Shown here: piece by piece, positions 38,201 to 45,337 of the stretch
Layout: each line of letters starts with the position of its first letter
Numbering within the stretch: position 1 is the first letter of the stretch
Source: Tanypteryx hageni
Taxonomy: Eukaryota; Arthropoda; Insecta; Odonata; Petaluridae
Reading direction: 5' to 3'
Assembly: GCA_028673005.1 (NCBI GenBank)
Contig: CM054112.1
Location: forward strand, 25,905,624-25,969,623
Length of the DNA stretch: 64,000 nt
Position numbers and translations under genes: made by a program
Notes under the pieces: model-generated
Database searches by the model: none
What the model was told of the DNA's origin: nothing
What the model saw: only the letters and a program-made list of their open reading frames with translations

Positions 38201-40151
38201 ATAACATTACAAAGACTTTTGAATTTTCTTGTATCATAAGCTCAGGTTCATCAGCTTCATTCCTCAATAATTTGGTGTGAGGATTCAAATGAAAGCACAC
38301 ATTGACCCCTGCCAGTACATCAATACATAGTTAATGTACGAATGTGTGATAAGGTTAAGAGTTTTTGAATCATAATTGATTAAAAAACAACACTCAAAAA
38401 ATCAATTTTTAATAATTAATTACAGAACAATTTTATTTTTTATCAAAAATGATTATTTGCCTGACTCAGTGGTTATGTTTGACAAAATTTCGGTATTTTT
38501 GGTATACAATCAACTTTGTTGATGATTTCAGTAATGTAATTTCTAATTTGTTCTCTAAATGTAAATTAATAACCATGTTGTATCATAAAATTAATTTACA
38601 TACTGCTTTTTTACAATAAAGCTAAAGTGTACAAAATGTCCAAATCTGGTGTATATAAACTAGAACATAATGACTTTAGTGCTGTATATATAGGACAAAT
38701 GGGCCACAATTTTTGTACGAGAGTATATGAACATTACGAATGTTTCTAAGTTTGTCCCTCCATTTCTCAATTTTCAAAACTCCTTCTCTCCAACCAACAC
38801 ACTTCTAATTTTACTCCAAAGATTCTTCTCATAGAAAATAAAAGTAACTTTCTCAAACAACTATAAATAATACATCACAACCACTCCTCCGAATTTTCTT
38901 TAGTTAATGAGCACTTTTCTCATCCATTATTATTGTCTGTTCTCCCTCCCTGTTCATAACATTGATTTTTACCTATCCTCCATCTTTTATACCTCCCTTC
39001 TTCTTAGACCATTGACACTGATACCCACTGCACTTTTGTTTTCTCCCCTCCTTTGCTGATGATTTTACACTCCCTAACACTCATTACTTTGTATCAGTGA
39101 AGGTGAAGTGGATAATTGTCCTAATTCCATCCCCCCCTCCTCACTTCACTTTCCCCTCCCCCCAATTCATATTTAAGCCTGTCTCATGAATATTTGTCAA
39201 TTGATGATGATGATCATAGTAAAAGTTTTTAATACTGTGTGTTTTATTTTATTTAACTTACAATCATACCATTATTATGGATTTCCATAAAGTGGCGGCC
39301 TCTTCAGTAGATTTTATTATAATCTTAAAGAGTTATTACTAACAGCAGCCATGAATCAAGCACTAATTGTTATAGATATCACAAATGCATTTTTTTCACA
39401 CAGATCGAACTTCTCATCTCAGATCCTTATTGGCAGCCCTGAAGGAGACAGCAAGGGCCATTCGGACAGCTCTTCTTCATTGGAGGAAGAAGTGACAGTA
39501 TCATCAGCAGTGGAACATCTATTAAGTGACAGTGGACTCCAAGCACCCCCACTGCAACCCTCCACCTCATTCCACACGTCAACACCAGGGCCGGGTCCTC
39601 TAGGTGACATCCCGGAGGATTCTGGAGCTGGGCCACCAAAGGTTTCCTCACGCCGAAGGCCATCCACAGCCTCTGCAGGTAGTCGAACCAAGAACATAGT
39701 CAGGTGGAAGCCACTGGAAGGGGCTTCTTCGACGCCATTTGTCACAAATGAAGGGGGTTCAGCACTACATTCGTTGGTGTCTGCTACTAGAGGTTGTGCA
39801 AAAACCAGCCTCGAACGTTTAGCATGCATGGGACGGACTGAAGCAGAACCTAGACTTGTTGAATCTATTCGTGAGCTAGGTTTTAAGAGGCGGGTACCTC
39901 CAATGAGAGCCGCTAGTCTTCCCGACATGGGGACACCTCTGAGTTGTTTGAGGTTGCCAGATCGTGAAGCAATTGGTCAGAGGGAGAACAGTTTACGGCG
40001 TGAGAGTGAGGGGGATCAAGAGTGGAATGAAATAGGAGAGACTCTCGGAGAGAGGGAGCGACTACGAGTGGAACATAACAGCGGAGTTAGTGGGAGGTTA
40101 AGAGCCGGTGGATCACATTGTGCTAGTCGTGGGAGGTGTTGGCCAGTTTAG
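11142..40151 (+). CDS. BEST: Bestrophin gene (exons joined; N-terminal exon missing)
   Basis: Nine exons join in consistent phase to about 645 codons: 11142-11276, 29567-29733, 30110-30267, 33260-33337, 34035-34187, 34631-34711, 35492-35643, 37300-37566, 39404-40151. Bestrophins are pentameric calcium-activated chloride channels of the plasma membrane or endomembranes. The pore-neck motif [11 protein letters not shown], the SIPLVYTQ aperture region, GRQF, and the [11 protein letters not shown] acidic calcium clasp are all present. The family's N-terminal segment of about 65 residues (first transmembrane helix) was not found between 1 and 11141. After the conserved channel core comes a long Ser/Pro/Glu-rich tail of about 340 residues, as in other bestrophins. 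No frameshift or stop interrupts the join. Confidence 0.95.
11277..12910. other. Start of the 18.3-kb bestrophin intron
   Basis: AT-rich intronic DNA without supported genes. Around 12150-12250 a stretch beginning TAGGGGTTTTCAAGC resembles the end of a hAT-type MITE, but no partner end was found. Confidence 0.45.
12911..13065 (-). mobile_element. LINE 3'-end fragment (TGTC-tailed family), copy 1
   Basis: On the minus strand it shares the sequence preceding the tail with the longer copy at 13170: GGGTTAAATGTAAGAAGGGA, then TATAGTC, then AATAAAGTCGTTTGTCTGTC. It is a 5'-truncated insertion holding only the 3' untranslated end and the short TGTC microsatellite tail, as is usual for CR1-like LINEs. 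Purine-rich sequence lies on both sides. Confidence 0.75.
13170..14710 (-). mobile_element. CR1/Jockey-type LINE, 5'-truncated and decayed
   Basis: Two overlapping minus-strand frames (14326-14649 and 13740-14405) encode the C-terminal part of a LINE reverse transcriptase. [10 protein letters not shown] is followed by the palm motif YANDLQIY, where Asn replaces the first catalytic Asp of YADD. The thumb segment [17 protein letters not shown] and the tail [10 protein letters not shown]...[11 protein letters not shown] follow. A frameshift near 14390 separates the two frames. The 3' untranslated region (13170-13739) ends in TTTGTCTGTCTGTC. The endonuclease and N-terminal half are absent. The copy is inactive and sits antisense in the bestrophin intron. 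Confidence 0.85.
14988..15660. repeat. Polypyrimidine tract enclosing a LINE tail
   Basis: Dense CTCCCT, CTCTCC and CCCTTCC repeats. At about 15112-15176 the tract is interrupted by AAATGTAAGAAGGAACTATA and a TTTGTCTGTC-like end, the plus-strand 3' end of the TGTC-tailed LINE family. The open frames of 117 and 203 codons here are composition artefacts. Confidence 0.85.
15661..15782. other. Repeat flank containing left hAT target duplication
   Basis: Includes TTTTTGCGAACAATCCTACG, which matches the reverse complement of sequence near 44480-44510. It ends with the 8-bp target duplication ATATAAGG (15775-15782) of the hAT transposon that follows. Confidence 0.6.
15783..18647 (-). mobile_element. 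hAT transposon (ZBED/GTF2IRD2-like), near full length
   Basis: The left end is CAAGGGTAGGCAACC and the right end, reverse-complemented, is CAGAGGTCGGCAACG. The identical 8-bp sequence ATATAAGG lies at 15775-15782 and 18648-18655. At 2,865 bp it spans a full transposon with a decayed transposase read on the minus strand. The left terminus is present twice: at 15783 and again at about 15890 (CAGTGGTCGGCAACCTC, followed in both copies by a GAGGGCGCAA run). The segment from about 17800 to the right end has no coding similarity that I can see. Confidence 0.9.
15971..17760 (-). pseudogene. hAT transposase, broken
   Basis: Minus-strand pieces in order. A BED-finger-like N-terminus (about 17760-17522) has [20 protein letters not shown] and RHFNTVHG. 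A segment at 17511-17098 has [18 protein letters not shown], the start of the RNase H-like core with its catalytic Asp. One at 17098-16706 has [29 protein letters not shown] and [11 protein letters not shown]. Then come 16751-16368 ([20 protein letters not shown]) and a C-terminal piece at 16168-15971 ([20 protein letters not shown]), the hAT dimerisation region. Several frameshifts and stops separate the pieces. Domain order and motifs fit GTF2IRD2/ZBED-like hAT transposases, normally about 600 residues. Confidence 0.88.
18656..19140 (+). repeat. Old dispersed repeat beginning TTGAGACAACAATTG
   Basis: Starts TTGAGACAACAATTGTTTCT and matches the reverse complement of about 43900-44460, and more weakly 19575-20040. 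It carries a TCGAACTCGGGTC motif that recalls a tRNA box B in antisense. The hAT transposon at 15783-18647 sits at its left edge. No coding capacity was seen. Confidence 0.6.
19575..20040 (+). repeat. Old dispersed repeat, second copy
   Basis: Shares GTTTAACAATG, the ATTTCGAACTGTAGACG / ATTTCGAACGGTAGGCG segment, TTTTACGTGTTATC and a TTCGAACCC motif with 18656-19140, at moderate identity. A pyrimidine-rich stretch at about 19195-19345 separates the two copies. Short open frames here are chance. Confidence 0.6.
20041..20689. other. No gene seen
   Basis: AT-rich intronic sequence without recognised repeats, exons or RNA genes. Confidence 0.45.
20690..21145. mobile_element. MITE with long inverted repeats
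   Basis: AAAATGGCAGTAAAAAAGAT, continuing through TTCAAGCAGCGGTAAA (about 20759-20806), pairs with TTTACTGCTGCTTGAATACT, continuing through ACTGCCATTTA (about 21055-21105). Weaker complementarity extends to both outer ends, giving arms of about 100 bp. Copies of TGCCAG/TGCCAT recur in both arms. The centre (20931-20982) shares about 50 bp, including GGGTAAGTTGGTTGAAGTGT, with the foldback at 56814-57054. The superfamily is unresolved. Confidence 0.75.
21278..22146 (+). repeat. Dispersed 0.87-kb repeat module, copy 2
   Basis: The second copy of the 7089-7957 module, with only scattered substitutions. Both copies end after the same GAGAAAGTTTGTGCA region and then diverge, so the repeat boundary is near 22146. 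Here no TTAA-flanked ends surround it, so the module is independent of the piggyBac-like element that holds copy 1. Confidence 0.85.
22160..23280. repeat. Diverged direct repeat pair
   Basis: About 22165-22465 and 22985-23275 share an order of landmarks: TTCGGCACCG / TTCGGCACGG, AATTTAAAAATGC, TGGTTTTCTAATGG-like runs, AAAAATCCCGTT / AAAATACCCCAC, GGAATTTCGATTTTTC / GGAATTTTCGATTTTTCC, and CAAATTTCAG. Identity is moderate and the units are non-coding. Confidence 0.55.
23730..25290. repeat. Cluster of three related old repeats
   Basis: Units near 23730-24130, 24165-24440 and 25130-25290 share GAGTCTAACAATGCAAA, AGAATAAGAATCTTCATTT, TTACGTGTTAAT, CTGCAAGAGTTCGCACCGAG and GAGGTGACATCACTCGAG-like runs. 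About 25030-25122 is a reverse-strand end of the 0.87-kb module. No exon was recognised. Confidence 0.6.
25291..28247. other. Intronic repeats; one pogo-like terminus
   Basis: About 25722-25745 reads TACGGCATATAAGACGCACC, a common terminal motif of pogo/Tigger-type transposons; no opposite end was found. About 26450-26520 and 26690-26750 are diverged copies of a unit (ATTTACCACAAATAAG, AGACCACA, TATAGTTTCGGAGATAA-like) that also occurs at about 41845-41925. The remainder is unclassified AT-rich DNA. Confidence 0.5.
28248..28570 (+). mobile_element. tRNA-derived SINE, copy 1
   Basis: The head GTGGTGTAGTGGTTAGGATG fits an RNA polymerase III box A. The body CTTCAGAAGGGGCATTAAGC and the following TTGGCCCCCTTGG match the copy at 61795-62060. 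It ends in an (AC)n run after CCAAAAATACACAC. Box B is not recognisable in this copy. It lies in the large bestrophin intron on the same strand. Confidence 0.75.
28571..29566. other. End of the 18.3-kb intron
   Basis: AT-rich sequence up to the CCGCAG acceptor. The stretch from about 29088 is the parent of the duplicated segment found at 42083. Confidence 0.6.
29567..29733 (+). CDS. BEST: Bestrophin exon b
   Basis: Acceptor CCTCCGCAG, donor TCAG|GTGAGA. It encodes [20 protein letters not shown], then [10 protein letters not shown] and [12 protein letters not shown], matching the cytosolic helices after the first channel segment in bestrophins (conserved GRL.RRTL.RY.NL pattern). Phases join cleanly to both neighbours. 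A damaged copy lies at 42394-42529. Confidence 0.95.
30110..30267 (+). CDS. BEST: Bestrophin exon c
   Basis: Acceptor TTTTTTAG, donor GAG|GTAATA. It encodes [20 protein letters not shown] then [20 protein letters not shown], aligning with the conserved W.P..W segment of bestrophins. A truncated copy of the exon lies at 43466-43562. Confidence 0.95.
30268..33259. other. Bestrophin intron
   Basis: AT-rich. About 31790-32240 carries an old dispersed repeat with TGGAATCGAACCTGGGAC and ends near GGACAGACAGACATAAAGAC. Antisense frames at 31191-31427 and 32384-32590 have no recognisable domain. Confidence 0.5.
33260..33337 (+). CDS. BEST: Bestrophin exon d: aperture segment
   Basis: Acceptor TATTCACAG, donor ACACAG|GTAGGA, 26 codons in phase 0. 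It encodes [20 protein letters not shown] then PLVYTQ. The isoleucine before PLVYTQ corresponds to the cytosolic aperture residue of the channel. Confidence 0.95.
34035..34187 (+). CDS. BEST: Bestrophin exon e: transmembrane region
   Basis: Acceptor CTACAG, donor AAG|GTCACC (a weak but GT-type donor). It encodes [20 protein letters not shown], then [21 protein letters not shown]. This gives two hydrophobic segments flanking the conserved GRQF, as in all bestrophins. Confidence 0.95.
34631..34711 (+). CDS. BEST: Bestrophin exon f: calcium clasp
   Basis: Acceptor CTTTCAG. It encodes [20 protein letters not shown] then LIDRHIK. DDDEDFE is the acidic calcium-binding clasp. The end is ambiguous. 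Homology puts the junction after AAG (34711), which requires a GC donor (AAG|GCACGT). A GT donor nine bases later (AAA|GTATTT, 34720) would add Ala-Arg-Lys. The remaining codons are unambiguous. Confidence 0.92.
35492..35643 (+). CDS. BEST: Bestrophin exon g
   Basis: Acceptor TTCCTGAAG, donor ATGAT|GTGAGT. It encodes [20 protein letters not shown] then [20 protein letters not shown], aligning with the end of the conserved channel domain (the LPYT motif of bestrophins). Ends in phase 2. Confidence 0.93.
35644..37299. other. Bestrophin intron
   Basis: AT-rich intron with GTGAGT donor and TTTATTTAG acceptor. No mobile element or antisense gene was recognised. Confidence 0.6.
37300..37566 (+). 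CDS. BEST: Bestrophin exon h: start of C-terminal tail
   Basis: Acceptor TTTATTTAG; the first base completes an ATG codon split across the intron. It encodes [20 protein letters not shown] then a Ser/Pro/His-rich region ending REDGVG. The donor CG|GTAGGT lies one base before an in-frame TAG; its phase 2 matches the next exon. If unspliced, the protein would stop at 37570, an alternative short end. Confidence 0.82.
37567..39403. other. Last bestrophin intron
   Basis: 1,837 bp from GTAGGT to TTCACACAG. Contains the Penelope-like remnant at about 38610-39240; otherwise AT-rich. Confidence 0.7.
38610..39240 (+). mobile_element. Penelope-like element remnant (GIY-YIG endonuclease)
   Basis: A plus-strand frame from about 38636 reads [20 protein letters not shown] then [20 protein letters not shown]...YIGQ.G..F..R..EH is the core of the GIY-YIG nuclease that ends Penelope-like retroelements, with the catalytic Arg and Glu still present. 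After a frame break, [19 protein letters not shown] and a PLL-type ending match the usual tail of those proteins. The reverse transcriptase half is absent. It is decayed by frameshifts and stops, and lies in sense orientation in the last bestrophin intron. Confidence 0.75.
39404..40151 (+). CDS. BEST: Bestrophin terminal exon
   Basis: Acceptor TTTTCACACAG. It continues the tail with [20 protein letters not shown] and ends [17 protein letters not shown] at 40149-40151. The 248 residues are rich in Ser, Pro, Arg and Glu with no domain that I recognise and are probably a disordered cytosolic regulatory tail. The upstream ATG at 39351 is intronic. A 169-codon antisense frame is a shadow. Confidence 0.85.
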
Positions 40152-40460
40152 TAATGTACCCAACTGTTATGAGGTGATTTTTTTTGCTCAATGTTCTTCA
40201 GATTTGATTGAGGAAAGTTTTATACACAAGCATTAATGGCATCCTATATTCCACTGCAGTTTTTGTGCAGATTAGTCTGTAAGCAGAAATGCAAGAAATT
40301 TCAAGTGTTATATATCTTGTGATGAATGTGTAAAATATTTTACAAACATTTTAATGAAACAGGTTAAATACCTCATGTAATATCAGCATTCATGATCCTG
40401 AATAATACATAAGCAAAAGTGATAATCTGTTTTGTAATAAACTGGCTGTGAATCTCAAAC
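40152..40460 (+). other. BEST: Probable 3' untranslated region of bestrophin
   Basis: AT-rich sequence from the stop codon to just past the first canonical polyadenylation hexamer at 40436. The exact cleavage site is not visible. Confidence 0.6.
40436..40441 (+). terminator. AATAAA polyadenylation signal
   Basis: Canonical hexamer 285 bases after the bestrophin stop codon, within TTTTGTAATAAACTGG. It is the first AATAAA downstream of the stop. Confidence 0.65.
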
Positions 40461-42082
40461 AAATGATTGGATAAACACAATATTGTTATTACATGGAATT
40501 ATATAATTTATTTTAGTCTTATATTTACTGCACATATCGTTAACCAAAAGTGTGTTATGCCCTTGATAATGGTAAAAACTCATTCTTTATTGTAAGAGGT
40601 GCTGAGTGATGGTGAATCGAGTTATTCTCAATTTTAACTGAAAATTGTGAATTGGTAGTATTTGTGGGATTGAGAAAGTAATTCAAATTCACAAAATTTT
40701 CAAAAATTAAGCACATAAAAATATGCCATTTAAAAGGCTAAATATGCTAACAATTTATTCAGTAAAATAAATGAGCATTATGACACACACAAAAATTACT
40801 TAAGTGTACATTTATAACATTGACAAAAAAGAGAGTGAAAGGGCACCAAAGTAAAATAATGATGTCTTGGTTTTATTACATATAGAGTTGATACAAATAG
40901 TATGATTTTAACCAAGTCACCATAGTTAGAGAAGTCATTAGAGTGCTTTTAAAAGTCAAGTAATTTCAAAAAACATTTATAAAAGCTAATCAATATAATT
41001 TGTATACATATCAAAACGAATTTAACTTTTGGTTTGTATTCATTAGGACTCTAAAAGACCTGTACCTAACTATTATTTTGGCTTAAATGTAAATGAAAAC
41101 AAACATTTTTATGGCACAATCTACAGAGATTTGCAGCCCATACCCCAATGATACTCAAACTTGTGAAATATTGTTATCATGGTAGTTCAATGCATCATGG
41201 TAATATAATTTAAGATTGGTCCAGGAATTTATATGTATAAGGAATAATTTTGATTGTTAGATATTTAAGATTTATCTTTATATTGTAAAATAAGATGAAA
41301 AATTTGTCTCAATAATCTGCCTGATCATTGGCCAAATTCTGACATGTGTTAGATTTTGTGATAATATGTTGTCTATTACATTTGAATGTCTAAAATTATG
41401 GTACAATATTTTTCATTTATGTTAAGAGTTCCATGTATATAAATGAATTTATTTTTTCCCAATCCTCTATAATGGTTCAATAAACTAATGGACCAATTGT
41501 TTCCAAGTTTGCATGCAATTATTCATGTTTGCAAAAAATAAAGCAAAAGAGCACTTATAAAATACAAATTATTCTATGACAAAGACAAGTAAAATATTTT
41601 GAAATGGGCTATGAATACATTCAAGCACATGCTTCCTTATTAGAAAATCAAGCTTACATTAGACTGAATCAATAGTAAGAGTACAAATGAATACCCAAAA
41701 ATTTTTAACAAGAAAGATGTCTAAAATTGTAATTAGGATATTGGAGAATACATAATATTTAATAAATTCAGGGCCGTAGATGGGAGTTTTAAGAGTTAAA
41801 CCCCCATGAAAGCTCATTCGTGCAAGGGCATTAGTACTGATCAGACTTCATTTACCACAAAGAAGTCTGCAAGACCACATAAATACCAGTTATAGTTTTG
41901 GAGAAAAAAATGAGAGAAAATCCCAAGCAAAACCGCATATTTCGCATAGTTCTAAAAATATGACAAATTTAAATCCTGCCTATGGCCCTGAATAAACTGA
42001 TTAGCTTAGCAACCATAAGAGGTCAAAAAGGATTATCCATTCCAAAAAGAAAATTTTATATAAAATTTAATATTTAAAATAA
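40461..42082. other. Intergenic, old repeat near 41765-41990
   Basis: AT-rich flank. About 41845-41925 (CATTTACCACAAAGAAGTCT, AGACCACA, TTATAGTTTTGGAGA) is a diverged member of the repeat at 26450-26750. No gene was seen. Confidence 0.5.
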
Positions 42083-43244
42083 TTATTATAATGTTTGATT
42101 AGGAATCTCATTCATCTGAAGTTGAGAATCTCACTTCAAACTTTCTGAAATCATTTGCTCTTGAAAGTCATTATCTATTGTTTCTTGGTTTATTAATGAA
42201 TTCATTTTATAAGAACATCTATAAAGTTTCATAGCACCATTAAGACAAATGGAAAAATATATAAAATGCTTCCATTTCACAATATTTTGCAAAATATGCT
42301 CCCTATTAGGCATGTAAAGTTTGAATCATATTTTTGCTTCAGAATATTTAAAAATTTCCAAAACAAAGGGAAAGAGAACAAAGAAATTTTCATGGTGATG
42401 ATGAGATAGGCCACCTTGCACGCCGCACTCCCATGCACCACCTCAATCTCTCCCTCGTCCTCGTGCTAAGGTCCATCAGTTCTGCACTCAAGAGGCGCTT
42501 CCCCATGCTTGAGCATGTTGTTGACTCAGGTGAGATGCTGTATTTCATCACTTTATTTTTGCTAAAACCATGAGCTATAAATTCATTAAATTAATACTCA
42601 TTTTCAACTGTTAAATTAACTTTCAATATGTCTTGCTCAGAATTATCCAGCCAATTTTTTAAGTACTGTATATGCCTGTGTATAAGTTGACCTTAGAAGC
42701 TAAAAAAAAATTCTGAAAACTTAAGGTCAACTCATATGCCAAAATAAAATGTGACCCTTAAATAACAGATTAAAAACATTGATATTTACGAAAACATTTG
42801 ATCTTACGGCATAGGTGATTGCCATTTTGAATCAGCTGCTCCATTGTTTACATATTCTGTCACTTATTTTAGAAGATTTAAGATAATTATTTTTAATAGT
42901 TAATAAAAATAAAAATTTTAACTTTTGTTTTTATTACTGACTCAAAAAAATAAACGATCTATTTGCAATTACAGAAATGAAGGATAAGTACAACTACATT
43001 CTGCCAATAGATGGCAATATGGTATATGACTGATCTTTCTTAAATTAAAAAAATGATTTAATAACTCAAAAATCGACACTGCATTTTTTGGAAAATGTTA
43101 CATTTAGGTTTTAAAAATCATAAAATTCCTCGTATTTTTCATTCAACTTTTTTTAGCAAAAAAGTGGGGGATAGACTTATACAGTGTCATGTATTTACAA
43201 TTTGAAAATCGAGGTCGACTTATATGCCAGGTCGACTTATACGC

Positions 43245-43287
<43 letters not shown>

Positions 43288-43562
43288 TGGTTATATGCTG
43301 AAATCCTTAGCAATATAATTTTTAAAAGTCAAATTTTTAGATTATAGTTTTCATTAATAATTTAAACAGCATAAAAATAAATGAACTTGTATCAAACTTG
43401 TCATTAATTAAATACATATTTCCTTGTGAAAATATGGTTCCTGCTAATCTTTACACAAATATAGTATGTACAGGTCAATGCTGAATGTTGAGTTCAACAC
43501 TTACTGGATACCATGCACATGGTTCATAAGTTTCCTCAAAGAGGTGCACCAAGCTCGCCGTA
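42083..43562 (+). pseudogene. BEST: Partial duplication of bestrophin exons b and c
   Basis: Matches 29088-30235 at high identity, including introns, about 13 kb downstream in direct orientation. The exon b copy (42394-42529) lacks its acceptor and first codons because about 200 bp are deleted, but keeps frame and the GTGAGA donor. The exon c copy (43466-43562) lost its acceptor and first codons and breaks off after GCTCGCCGTA. It cannot splice or encode a channel. It is split by the MITE at 42666-43279. Confidence 0.92.
42666..43279. mobile_element. TA-flanked MITE (pogo/mariner-like) with known empty site
   Basis: Left end TATATGCCTGTGTATAAGTT followed by GACC; the right end reverse-complemented is TATATGCCGGCGTATAAGTC followed by GACC. 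The empty target in the parent copy reads AAGTAATTAAA (TA at 29869-29870). Here TA flanks the insert on both sides (42664-42665 and 43280-43281). The 614-bp body lacks a transposase, and the right end is extended by an (AT)n run. The GCCGGCGTATAAGTCGACC terminus resembles pogo/Tigger-type ends. Confidence 0.88.
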
Positions 43563-43599
43563 TGTTATATACGTACCAGATGAGCTGGAAACTCGAACT

Positions 43600-44460
43600 T
43601 TTTTATGTGGGTAGGACTTTGTGCAAAACTGACTAAAAAAATAGAAAATCTTAAAAAGGTTTAACAATGCAGTTGCTAAAAATATGCAAATGTTTAAACA
43701 TTTTTAAGGTTTATTTATTTTTGAATGTGCAACAAAGCTGAAATTTTTTGTAAAGGTAGAATTTGTAAAATAACCAAATAGAAATTATAGAGATTTTGAT
43801 AAATTAATTAATTCGGCTGTAAAAAATTCTTAAATTTTAAATGTTTAGGTACTGTGGTAAGAGCTAGGGAGCTGAAAATTTTAATTTATTTAGAGCTTAG
43901 TGAAATTGCACAAATAAACAGTTGAAAATCTCCATAAAGTGGTTATTGCAGTCATTAAAAATGTTTTTAATTTAAACAGTCTTAAATATAGTTTTCCAGT
44001 TCTGTGTATAATGCTGACGTCATCAATTACACATTTTAACGCATTTTTAACAAACTTCCCAATTAGGTAGAAAGTTGAAATTTCACAGGAATGTTTGACT
44101 GAGATATAAAAATGAAATGAAAAAATAAGAAAAAAGACCCAGGTTTGACTCCAGGGAAGCGATTTCCATTTCCCATAAAATAACTCGTAAAAAGTGACTT
44201 TTTAAAGTGAAGGCTTTTATTCTTTTGAAAATTAAAATCAGAAAGAATTGATGTACGATCTTCGAATTTGAACTATGTTTTAAGAAAATCAATGAAGTTT
44301 CTTATTCTATTCATCTTTTTCTGGCTACCATTCAAAATTCCTCATATTACACATTGAAATTACATATTTTGGGAAAATATCATCTATTAAATAGGATGTT
44401 GCCTTTCCGACCACGTCATTGTTAAACTTCGAGAATCAATTGTTGTCTCAACCTGCATAT
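43600..44460 (-). repeat. Old dispersed repeat, minus-strand copies
   Basis: The right portion (about 43900-44460), read on the minus strand, starts GGTTGAGACAACAATTGATT and continues GTTTAACAATGACGTGGTCG, matching 18656-19140. A second, plus-strand piece near 43657 has GTTTAACAATGCAGTTGCTA. An antisense TTTGACTCCAGGG motif corresponds to the box-B-like motif of the other copies. Non-coding. Confidence 0.6.
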
Positions 44461-44519
44461 CTGTAATATACACAAGTGCATAAATTGCCCTAAATTATCG
44501 TAGGAGTTTTTGCGAAATT

Positions 44520-44885
44520 GAATAAAGGGAGGGAGAGAGAGAGAGAGAGGGGGGGCGGCGAGAAGGAGGGAGGGAATATTATTATTTATTTATTACTTAT
44601 AATTTCATGTAAGGAAAGCTTGCTTTGAATGTTTTAATACATGAGAGAGAAGGAGAGAGAAGAAAAATGAAAGAAGACGGGGAGAGATAGTGGAGAGAGA
44701 CAGAGAAGGGAGAGGGAGGGAGACTGAGAAAAGGAATAGATAGATAGATAATGGTCTTAATTAGGGTGAGATTAAGACTATGAAGTCTATTTTTCCAGAA
44801 AAGGAGATAGAGGGAGAGGGAGGGAGAATGGGGGGAGTGGGATAAGAGAGAGAAAGAGAGAAAAGGAGGAAGAATGGGAAGTTCC
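44520..44885 (-). repeat. Polypurine tract enclosing a LINE tail
   Basis: GGGAGGGAGAGAGAGA-type tract. At about 44735-44800 it is interrupted by ATAGATAGATAGATAATGGT and TTAGGGTGAGATTAAGACTA, the minus-strand 3' end of the TGTC-tailed LINE family. Read on the minus strand, the order LINE tail, C/T tract, AACAATTG repeat is the same as at 14988-18700. Confidence 0.8.
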
Positions 44886-45337
44886 TTAAATTTAATAGGT
44901 ACTTGATCCATGACAGGCAATTACGCTAGTTAGATAAATATTATTTCACTTCTTTAAATTTGGCAAAAATGTGTGGCATTAATGCTTCACAATGGAAAAA
45001 GTATAATATTTTTAAAATTGCAAATTTTAGGGATTTCTTTTACTCCAATATTGTTCCATAAGGAAAGAATGAAAATCAGTGCAGAGGTGAAAACATTTGA
45101 ATTAAAAGAATATTTCTAATAAGGAAATCTCTCTCTAAAAAATTGTTTTTTCCAAGATGAGATAAAATGCTTTCAGAATGCAAGGACCTTTTACTTGTAT
45201 GGTACATAACTTCACAGACATATTACTATATTCTCTGATGTTCTTTGAGTTGTTGGATTAAAAAGTTCAAACTTAAACCGAATGTTTTTGCACTTTGATC
45301 ATATTTTTTTATTCATTCTTCAGTGTCTTATCTAGTT
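44886..45337. other. No gene seen
   Basis: AT-rich spacer between the purine tract and the truncated start of the LINE. Confidence 0.5.

Noticed and set aside
39419..39928. 169-codon antisense frame opposite the bestrophin terminal exon
   Set aside because: Shadow of the real exon; no start context or homology.
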